A stretch of 10,011 nucleotides of DNA from Candidatus Micrarchaeum sp. Lineage in GTDB: Archaea > SpSt-1190 > DYHY01. Both the position numbers and the translations under genes were made by a program. Shown in pieces: positions 1 to 6,700 of this stretch; within the stretch, counting starts at the first letter, position 1, and each line of letters starts with the position of its first letter. The stretch is taken from NCBI GenBank assembly GCA_020723935.1, contig DYHY01000006.1, forward strand, positions 1 to 10,011, given 5' to 3'. Under the pieces are notes generated by a model. It did not search any database and was not told where the DNA came from. It saw only the letters and a program-made list of their open reading frames with translations.

Positions 1-95
1 TGTCGATGGCCGCGACCTATCTGGAGAGCCTCAAGGGGAAGCTGGAGAGCCTGGGCGGAGCCGGAAGGCCGCCGGCACGGCCGCCGGCCGCCTAG
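1..95 (+). CDS. 3' end of an unidentified protein (partial)
   Basis: Reading from base 3, an open frame runs to a TAG at 93-95. It encodes about 30 residues: a short helix-prone stretch (ATYLESLKGKLESLGG) and then a Pro/Ala/Arg tail (GRPPARPPAA). The tail composition resembles the Ala/Pro linkers in the neighbouring proteins. The gene lies on the same strand as the next one but is separated by 87 bases that contain a promoter, so the two are probably transcribed independently. A self-complementary GC decamer (CCCGCGCGGG, 96-105) directly follows the stop. Too little is visible to name a function, and the start lies outside the window. Confidence 0.55.
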   Translation, partial: SMAATYLESLKGKLESLGGAGRPPARPPAA

Positions 96-127
96 CCCGC
101 GCGGGAGCCGCAATGCCCCCTACAGGC

Positions 128-142
128 CAAATAAGTTTTATA
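128..142 (+). promoter_or_regulatory. Archaeal TATA-type promoter of the scaffold operon
   Basis: An AT-rich island in otherwise GC-rich DNA reads CAAATAAGTTTTATA, with the TATA-like core TTTATA at 137-142. At the usual archaeal spacing of about 25 bases, transcription would begin near 163-168. That gives a leader of roughly 15-20 bases before the ATG at 183. No clear Shine-Dalgarno sequence precedes that ATG (GTGACAAAATA). The placement supports 183, rather than the in-frame ATG at 309, as the translation start. Confidence 0.55.
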
Positions 143-182
143 GTCGGTCGTCACAGATGATACCCGTCGTAGTGACAAAATA

Positions 183-2042
183 ATGGCCAAAGCTCAGACT
201 CCCGCCGCGACCGCGTCTCCTGCGGCAGCCGCGCCCAATCCGGACGACAATCCGGCGGGCGACTTCTCCAGCGAAGCCCCCCCGGGAAGCGCGGAAGCAG
301 GGCCCGTCATGTCCGCGACCGGCGGCGGAGGCGGCGGAGGTCCCGCCCTAATCAAGTTCATAGACGAGATAGACATGAAGGCCGTCCTCTCCGACATCGA
401 GAAGGTGAAGGCGGAACTCTCGGCGCTCAAGGAAGTCAAGTTCTCCGCGGACACCAAGATGAAGGAGTTCGCCGAGAGCATCGGGGAGCTACGCAACATG
501 TCAAGCACCCGCGACCAGTCCTTCCGCGAGGTGGAGGCGAAGGTCCTCAAGAGCGACGAAATAATGAAGGCGCTGCAGCCCCAGGTCATACTCACGGAGC
601 TCCAGAAGAGGGAGCGCGAGCTCGAGGGCACGCGCGCGCAGCTGGAGCGCACCACGATGATGCTCAACGAGACGATAGTGCAGGTGCGCGAGATCCAAAA
701 GTCGATGGACCGGGTCCGGGGGATAACGAACATCCTCGACGTCGACAAGGGCCTGAACACCAAAATAGGCCGCCTCGAGGAGCTCCTCGCGGCCGGCGAG
801 CGCTTCTCCGCGAAATCCGAGAAGCTCTACTACGAGATGGACAAGCGCATGTCCGACTTCCTCGTCCTCAAGGAGAAGCTGGAGCGCGTCGACGCCCTGA
901 CGAGGGAGCTCCTGAAGGAGTTCGACGAGAAGAAGATAAAGCTCTCCTCCGCCGCATCGACCGACGACATCACCCTCCTCAAGAACGAGCTCACCCAGAG
1001 GATGTCGGAGCTGAGGGAGGAGCTAAGCAAGAGGTCGGCTGCCGCGCCGGCCTTCTCGGAGAGTGCCCAAAGAAGGATGGTTTCGCTGGAAAGGCCGTTC
1101 TCGGAAGAGGCGGAAAGGATGGATGAGGCGGGCGGCCCCGCCCTCGTCGCAAGCCTGCTCAAGCAGAGGGACGACGTGAAGTCGGTCCTGACGCTCCTTG
1201 AGGAGGAATACCGGGAGGGCGAGATAACGGAAAAGGCCTTCCAGGAGGCGAGGGTGAAGAACGAGCAGAGGCTCGCCGAGCTCGACCAGCAGATCCAGTC
1301 CGGCGCTGTCCTCCCGACAAAACCGGTGCAGCCCATTTCCGCGGTGGCCCCATCTGAACCCGCGCCGGCTCCGGCCCCAGCTCCTGTGCCCGGGCCGGCC
1401 GCACCGATGCCCGCATCTCCATCGCTCCCTCCCCAACCCGTCCTAGGCCCGGCGCCGATTGTGGCGGTCCAGGCGCCCGTCCGCGAAGGGGCGCCAAGCA
1501 AGCCCTCCGCCGAGAGCCGTTCCGGAGCACCTGTCGAGAAGGGCTCTGAGGAGCTGGAGGCCATCCTTGAGGTCATAAACAACCTCCCCTCCCTGCACGC
1601 GCAGAAGCGGGACCTCGAGCGCATGCTCTCGATCCTCTCGCGCCAGTACAAGCACGGCGTGATAAACGAGGAGAGCTACTACGAGATAAAGGCCAAGTCC
1701 GAGGACAAGCTCGCGGGCCTCAACGAGCGCCTGACGGTGATGGAGACCCTGCCCTCCCAGGTCAAGCTCTTCCGCGAGGAGACGAAGCGCCTCAAGAAGA
1801 ACAAGGCGGAGCTGGTCACGCTCCTCGACCTCCTCGACAAGCAGAAGACGGACGGGATGCTGAGCGAGGACAGCTACCGCTCCTCGAAGGCTAGTTCCTC
1901 CCTGAAGCTGGGGGAGATAGACAAGCGCATCGAAATGCTCGAGAAGATAGTGGAGAAATACGCCTCGCCCGAGATGCACGGGAAGGGCGAGAAGGGACGG
2001 AAGGGCGAGAAAGGCAAGAAGGGGAGCGAAGCCAGGAAGTAG
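183..2042 (+). CDS. Coiled-coil scaffold protein with three helical-hairpin modules
   Basis: 619 aa, not assignable to a named family. Regions seen: an Ala/Pro-rich N-terminus (1-42), a run of seven glycines (47-53), a long heptad-rich coiled coil (about 56-285), hairpin copy A (325-371), a Pro/Ala-rich linker (about 374-455), hairpin copies B (472-517) and C (538-583), and a Lys/Gly tail with KGEKG-type repeats. There is no signal peptide or membrane helix, so the protein is expected in the cytoplasm. Each hairpin has an LxxhLxhL first helix, a Gly turn, a polar helix cap and an aromatic in helix two, loosely like SHOCT modules but longer. The same module occurs in the linker protein and in the giant glycoprotein tail, suggesting a scaffold that binds them. 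The downstream membrane protein begins 7 bases after the stop. The ATG at 183 is chosen for its fit to the promoter; the ATG at 309 (M43) would drop only low-complexity sequence. Resemblance to archaellum FlaC/D/E-type coiled coils was considered, but no specific motif supports it. Confidence 0.85.
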   Translation: MAKAQTPAATASPAAAAPNPDDNPAGDFSSEAPPGSAEAGPVMSATGGGGGGGPALIKFIDEIDMKAVLSDIEKVKAELSALKEVKFSADTKMKEFAESIGELRNMSSTRDQSFREVEAKVLKSDEIMKALQPQVILTELQKRERELEGTRAQLERTTMMLNETIVQVREIQKSMDRVRGITNILDVDKGLNTKIGRLEELLAAGERFSAKSEKLYYEMDKRMSDFLVLKEKLERVDALTRELLKEFDEKKIKLSSAASTDDITLLKNELTQRMSELREELSKRSAAAPAFSESAQRRMVSLERPFSEEAERMDEAGGPALVASLLKQRDDVKSVLTLLEEEYREGEITEKAFQEARVKNEQRLAELDQQIQSGAVLPTKPVQPISAVAPSEPAPAPAPAPVPGPAAPMPASPSLPPQPVLGPAPIVAVQAPVREGAPSKPSAESRSGAPVEKGSEELEAILEVINNLPSLHAQKRDLERMLSILSRQYKHGVINEESYYEIKAKSEDKLAGLNERLTVMETLPSQVKLFREETKRLKKNKAELVTLLDLLDKQKTDGMLSEDSYRSSKASSSLKLGEIDKRIEMLEKIVEKYASPEMHGKGEKGRKGEKGKKGSEARK

Positions 2043-2049
2043 GCGCGAC

Positions 2050-2907
2050 ATGGCAAGCAAGAAGGGCGCCCTCCGAAAGGGCGGGCCGGGCAAGGCGCCC
2101 GGGGAGGGCATTCCCCGCCGGGCGCGCATAATCCGCGCAGCCTATTTCCCGTTCCTAATCCTCCTCGCCCTCGTCGCGATCGCCTCCGCCGCAATATACT
2201 TCCTTGACATCGGGGACATTGCCGTCTACGACGGCCTTCCGGTCCTCGCCTCGTTCCTCGCGGCGGTTTCCGTGTCCGCGGTCCTCGCCTTCGACGTCTC
2301 CCTGGGCGGCGGCGTCCTGTCCGACGACCTCCTGCTTCTCGTCGGAATGCTCCTTTGGTTCCTAGCGGAAGCCGCCTGGTTCGTCTACGACGCGATATTC
2401 GGCGTTGAGGTCGCTTCCGGCGCCCTCCCCGACCTCCTCTGGCTCTCCGGATACGTTTTCGTCATAAGCTATTTGGTTAGGAAGCTCATCGCCCTCGGGG
2501 GGCGTTCGCCCGGAAGGATCGCGCTCGTCGTGCTGGTCCCGGCCCTCCTCGCCCTCGTCGGATGCTTCGCCGCGGCCGGAGCTTTCCGGTCCGCTGGGGA
2601 CCTCTCGCTTGCCGACGAGGCGACAGCCCTCCTCTACGTCGTCGCGGATTCCGCGGTGCTGGGCCTCGTGCTCCTCTTCATTTTCTACATCTTTTCCGGG
2701 GAGCTCGCCGCCGCGAACGTAATATTCCTCCTGGGCTTCGTGCTGATGACCGCCTCGGACGTCGCGTACTATTACTACCTGGCCCTCAGCGGCCGGTATT
2801 TTTCGGGGAGCCTCGCGGACCTCGGCTGGATCTTCGGCTATCTCCTGGTAGCGACCGCGATGGCGATGACCCTCAGGGTGATTTCGGAGCCCCTCCTAGA
2901 GCGGTAG
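2050..2907 (+). CDS. Eight-helix membrane protein with internal duplication, sensor-type membrane domain
   Basis: 285 aa. A basic cytoplasmic N-terminus (1-29, rich in K/R/G) is followed by about eight hydrophobic helices, near residues 30-52, 59-82, 91-117, 123-149, 154-179, 190-216, 220-246 and 255-278. Halves one and two each end in the same motif: SGALPDLLWLSGY (123-135) and SGSLADLGWIFGY (252-264), that is SGxLxDLxWxxGY at an offset of 129. By recollection of the family, this D..W..GY pattern is typical of the membrane-sensing domain found N-terminal to bacterial GGDEF/EAL proteins and histidine kinases. Here no output domain follows; the protein ends six residues after the last helix. 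It follows the scaffold gene by 7 bases with an AGGAAG possibly acting as ribosome site at 2034-2039, so the two are probably co-transcribed. It meets the linker gene tail-to-tail with a 6-base gap. A T-rich stretch at 2992-3000, inside the converging gene, could end this transcript. Ligand and partner are unknown. Confidence 0.85.
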   Translation: MASKKGALRKGGPGKAPGEGIPRRARIIRAAYFPFLILLALVAIASAAIYFLDIGDIAVYDGLPVLASFLAAVSVSAVLAFDVSLGGGVLSDDLLLLVGMLLWFLAEAAWFVYDAIFGVEVASGALPDLLWLSGYVFVISYLVRKLIALGGRSPGRIALVVLVPALLALVGCFAAAGAFRSAGDLSLADEATALLYVVADSAVLGLVLLFIFYIFSGELAAANVIFLLGFVLMTASDVAYYYYLALSGRYFSGSLADLGWIFGYLLVATAMAMTLRVISEPLLER

Positions 2908-2913
2908 GCAGAA

Positions 2914-3561
2914 CTACCTCTTCACTTTCTTCTTGCGCCCGCCCTTCTTCCCAGGCTTCCCCTTCTTCGGCGCGGCGCCCGCCCTTGCAGGTTTCTTTTT
3001 CCCCTTCAGCCTCTCCATCATCTTGGAGATCGCCTTGAGCTCGAAGTTGACCTCATGGAGCTTGGCCATCGCGTTCCGCCTTATCTCGTCGTAGGAGGCC
3101 CTGCTGACGATGCCGGCCGAAAGCTCCTTCTGCAGGAGGACGAGCATCTTTTCGAGGTCGCCCTTCTGCCTCTTCAGTTCCTCCAGGGAGAACTTGTCTA
3201 TCGCCGCGAAGAACTTGGCTTCCGGGTTCTCTATCGGCCGGGCGGCGGCAATGTCCTCTGCGGAGGAAGGAGCGGCTGGCTCCTGGGGCGCCGGATGCCC
3301 GTCCTTCTGCGGAGAGTCGCCGGCGGCCGCCGGCGGAGCGGGAGGAGCTGGAGCTTTCGTAGCTTCCGGAACAGCGGCGGCGGGAGATACAGCCGGCTTC
3401 GCTGCGGGCGCCGCCAGGGGCTCCGGCTTCGCCTCGGGCTTGTCGGAATAAGTCGCCTCCACCGCCAGAAGGCCTGCGCCCTCCTTTTCAGCGATCCTGA
3501 TCTTCGGAAGCTTCTTCTTCACCGCGTCGACAGCCCTGCGCAGAGGGTCGAGAATGCCCAT
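2914..3561 (-). CDS. Basic linker protein with one helical-hairpin module
   Basis: 215 aa from the ATG at 3561, no named family. Regions seen: an N-terminal amphipathic helix (MGILDPLRRAVDAVKKKLPK) that could lie on a membrane, a Pro/Ala linker (about residues 45-105), one hairpin module (core 130-175; LEKMLVLLQKELS at 136-148, Gly 150, Tyr 157, Leu 168), and a tail of about 33 residues made largely of Lys, Arg, Gly and Pro. The tail resembles that of the scaffold protein and could bind nucleic acid, acidic lipid or an acidic partner. There is no signal peptide. The frame is open up to 3642, but the extra 27 residues lie across and upstream of a good TATA box, so 3561 is the better start. The gene faces the glycoprotein gene divergently, which would allow shared control. 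Function is inferred only from the shared module. Confidence 0.8.
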   Translation of the reverse strand: MGILDPLRRAVDAVKKKLPKIRIAEKEGAGLLAVEATYSDKPEAKPEPLAAPAAKPAVSPAAAVPEATKAPAPPAPPAAAGDSPQKDGHPAPQEPAAPSSAEDIAAARPIENPEAKFFAAIDKFSLEELKRQKGDLEKMLVLLQKELSAGIVSRASYDEIRRNAMAKLHEVNFELKAISKMMERLKGKKKPARAGAAPKKGKPGKKGGRKKKVKR

Positions 3562-3582
3562 GAGGCATATTGTGACCCTCGC

Positions 3583-3590
3583 ATAAAAAT
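3583..3590 (-). promoter_or_regulatory. TATA box of the linker gene, giving a probably leaderless mRNA
   Basis: Read on the minus strand the sequence is GGCATTTTTATGCG, with a TTTTTATG core. Its centre lies about 26 bases upstream of the ATG at 3561. That matches the normal TATA-to-start distance in archaea, so transcription should begin at or within a base or two of the A of the ATG. This both explains the absence of a ribosome binding site and fixes the start codon. Confidence 0.6.
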
Positions 3591-3657
3591 GCCTTTGGAG
3601 CCGGAAACTACCTTTTTTGAATGGTGAAAAAGCAAAATGCACATATAATAGTAAGTC

Positions 3658-3668
3658 TTTAATTTAAA
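3658..3668 (+). promoter_or_regulatory. TATA-type promoter of the giant glycoprotein gene
   Basis: The AT-rich segment TTTAATTTAAA is the best plus-strand TATA candidate in the divergent region. It would place the transcript start near 3685-3692, inside the inverted repeat at 3677-3696, and leave a leader of about 35 bases to the GTG at 3724 or 80 bases to the GTG at 3769. A second candidate, CATATAAT at 3642-3649, would start the transcript near 3670 and put the whole inverted repeat in the leader. The sequence alone does not decide between them. Confidence 0.5.
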
Positions 3669-3676
3669 TGCCCCTT

Positions 3677-3696
3677 TTTGGGCTACATAGCCCAAA
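3677..3696. repeat. Perfect 8-bp inverted repeat, possible operator
   Basis: TTTGGGCT and AGCCCAAA form a perfect 8-bp inverted repeat around a 4-base spacer (ACAT). It lies between the TATA element and the coding start of the glycoprotein gene, at the predicted transcript start. No T-run follows the arms on either strand, so an intrinsic terminator is unlikely. A dyad at this position could be the site of a dimeric repressor, or a leader hairpin if the more upstream TATA is used. The flanking GCCCC-TTTT and GCCCCC-TTT runs (3670-3679 and 3699-3707) are near direct repeats. Confidence 0.5.
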
Positions 3697-3723
3697 CTGC
3701 CCCCTTTCGCGGCGCAGAAAGGC

Positions 3724-6700
3724 GTGAAGGGGAGAACCGGGCGGAAAAGAGAGGAGAGAGACAGCGCGGTGGCCGAGTCAAGGAGAAAGCGGGTTCTGCT
3801 CTTAGCCCTCCCTCTCGTTTTCCTGCTGCTGGCCTTTTCCGCCGGCTTCTCCGCGCCGGCGGGCTGGTTCAACTCGAGCTGGCACGTGCGCGTCCCGGTC
3901 AACGTCTCCTATCCAGGGGGGAACGAGAACCTCTCGGTGAACGTCACGCTCAACCTCACGCGCCTCTTCTCCCAGGCGAACATGTCGGGAGCGGCTCTGG
4001 ATTCCGGCTCTCTGCGCGTCATTGAGAACCAGACGCGCCTCCCCCTCGACTGGACGAACCTCACGGGCGGCGAGATTCTCGTCACATGGATCGCGAACGG
4101 AACGGTCGACGCGAACAACCGCACCTTCTACGTCTATTTCGACTCCGTCGCTAACGGCCCCAAGCAACCGGGCGACCTCATTCTCGATTCCATCCACTGG
4201 CGCTCGGGCTACATCAACTTCATGAACGACAACTCCCCCTACGTCAACAACACCACTGGCGCGGCCCAGATCCCCTACAACCGGAGCTGGGCGCAGAGGG
4301 TGGAAGTCTCCTTCAAGTGGGCCTTCCAGGGCGACGGGTTCGACAAGCTTCAGCTGTATGCCGACGGTGTCCAGCAGGGGTTCACCAGGTTCGGCGTAGG
4401 TTCCGCGAACGAATCCTACTGGGGCTCCGCGGTGCACGGGAAGGTGTCGACCAACGCCTTCGGCTCCTTCCAGGACGGCTTCGGGGCGAACGACACTTAC
4501 GGTATATACGGCGGCGCGATAGACACGGTGAAATTCTACCCCGTCAGGAACTACACGGTGGTCAACTACGTCCTTGTTTCCGATTCCGTCGAGCCCCAGC
4601 CGTCCAACGCGACTGCCGCGGCCAACCTCACGCAATACAACTTCAACGAGACGCTGGGTGTCTTTGGCATTGTGAGCGATGCGGGCGGCGCCGGGATCCC
4701 AGGGGCGAGCGTGAACGCGAGCGTCTTCTTCCCGAACGGCACGCTGATAGCCTCCCTCGCCGCATCGACGAACGCCAGCGGCTCTTACGCCATACCGTTC
4801 CTGATATCGTGGGAGGCGCCAAACGGCACGTACTCGGTGAACGTCTCGGCGGCGAAGAGCAGCTTCAACACCTCCTTCAACGGGACCACGTTCTACTACA
4901 CCGCGGACAAGGTGGCTAGCATCTCTGCCTTCTCCGTGACGCCGGGCCTCGGGGGCTGGAGCCAGTACTACAACTTCTCCGCGAACGTCTCGGATTTCGA
5001 CGAGAACAAGGACCTCGTGAACGTCTCCCTCTGGGTGAACACGGCCGCAAGCGGTTGGGTGAAATTCTTCCAGCAGAACCTGACGACGCCCAACTTCACC
5101 AACTGGACGATGAACCCCTTCGGGATAGGGGACATTGGGACGAACCGCACCTTCCTCTTCGAGTTCGCAGACACCTACCATCCGGCGATCAACACGACCG
5201 TCTCGACGGGGCCCGAGATAGAGCGCGACGACGTCGCGGTCGAGTTCCTCGGCACCGTCGGGAGCCCGATAATTAGGCCGGGAACCGGGAACGCCTCCTT
5301 CGCGATCTCACTCCGTGACACGGACAACGGGGCGCTCCTCCCCGTGCAGACGGTGCGCTTCTACGCGAACCTCACCGACGGCAGCTGGCTCCTGATAGAC
5401 ACCAATTTCACGGACTTCACCGGAAACTCCGCGGCCACGTTCGAACCGTCGTGCTCCTCGCCCTTCGGCATCAACTTCTGGAAGGCCAACTATTCGGAGT
5501 CTGTGGCATACAAGGCTGCCGAGTCTGACCCCTTCGTCTTCAACGTGACCGGCCAGAGCATCGTCAACCTGACCGAGCCCGTCCACTATTTCCTCCCCAG
5601 GCAGGGCGACGCGATACTCTTCCAGGCCAACGTGACGGACGAGTGCTCGGTCCCGATCCCCCACGCTTCCGTGAACTTCACGATAGTGAACGTGACGAAC
5701 AACCCGGCGAACTTCGCCTGCCGTGACGCGGCCCAGTTCGGCGCAGGCGGCCTCTACAACTGCACCTGGAACTCGTCGGGGGCGAACGCCGGGAACTACA
5801 CCGTCGTCATCAACGCGAGCCAGGCCTCGAGCATCCTCAACATCACGTCCTTTGAGAACTGGTTCTACCTCCTGACCGGGCCCCCCAAAATAAACCTCTA
5901 CGTGAGCCCGCGCCAGTTCGACCAGCTCAGCAGCACGGTCGTCACTGCCGCCGTCACCGACTTCTCGGGCCTCAACATCTCCGTCGCCAACATCACCTTC
6001 ACGAGCCCCAACACGACGGTCTACGCGAGCAACATGACCCTCGCGGCATTCGCGAACATCTCGGGGAACTGGGTCTTCAACTACACAGTGACCTTCCCCG
6101 GGACGTGGGGGTCGACCATCCAGCGCGGCCTCTACTCGATATACGCGACGGCCGTCGACGGCATCGGCAGCTCCGGGAACAAGACGGACAGCGCCACGAT
6201 CTACAGCTACGTGAACCTCACTGGAAAGACGGACGTGTCCTTCTACCAGGCAGATTCCACCCCGCGCCTCGTTGTGAACGCGACCGACCTCTTCGGCGTG
6301 CCGATAGCCGGGCTCCTCGCGAACCTAACAGTCTCGGACCCCTCCTGGATCCCCCTGGAATTCACGAACGGCGTGACGCAGGCGTCCCTCAATACCTCCG
6401 CGAACGGGACGGCCTCCAAGACATTCTTCCTCCCGGCCGGCTCCACGCCCGGAGTCTACACCGTCCAGACGCAGGCGAGCTTCTTTGAGCCCCTCATAGA
6501 CGAGACGATATACTTCAACCGGACCGCCGCCTTCGCGGTGACGAACCTCACGTCCTTGGAGGCTTTCCTCTCCTTCCCCCCTGACGTGTTCCTCGCAAAG
6601 AAGCTCTCCTTCTCCCTCTGGGTCAAGAACGACGTGACATACCTCAAGCCCGACAATTTCAGCGTCAACTTCTACTACGACGACCTCAACGGGACGTCCG

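Noticed and set aside
150-176. GTCAC ... GTGAC inverted repeat before the scaffold start
   Set aside because: Only five base pairs around a 17-base spacer, which is expected by chance.
830-1651. Minus-strand open frame of 273 codons opposite the scaffold gene
   Set aside because: The Ser/Arg/Leu-rich product mirrors the Glu/Lys/Leu coiled coil on the other strand, and no independent coding signal is seen.
183-2042. Scaffold as an archaellum FlaC/D/E-type or chromosome-structuring SMC-type protein
   Set aside because: It has coiled coil only. No SMC head motifs (Walker A or signature) and no archaellum-specific motif could be seen, and no archaellum gene lies in the window.
2562-3038. Plus-strand frame of 158 codons spanning the end of the membrane protein and the linker gene
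   Set aside because: Arg/Pro/Ser-rich out-of-frame product crossing two well-supported genes on opposite strands.
3562-3642. 27-residue N-terminal extension of the linker protein
   Set aside because: It would be translated from DNA upstream of the best TATA box, and the Phe/His-rich extension is unlike the rest of the protein. The start at 3561 fits a leaderless transcript.
3677-3696. Inverted repeat read as an intrinsic terminator
   Set aside because: No T-run follows the second arm on either strand, and it lies between a promoter and its gene.
3802-5181. Open frame of 459 codons on the minus strand inside the glycoprotein gene
   Set aside because: It is rich in Val/Arg/Glu/Gly in the pattern of an antisense GC-rich shadow, has no promoter and no recognisable domain, and overlaps a clear secreted protein.
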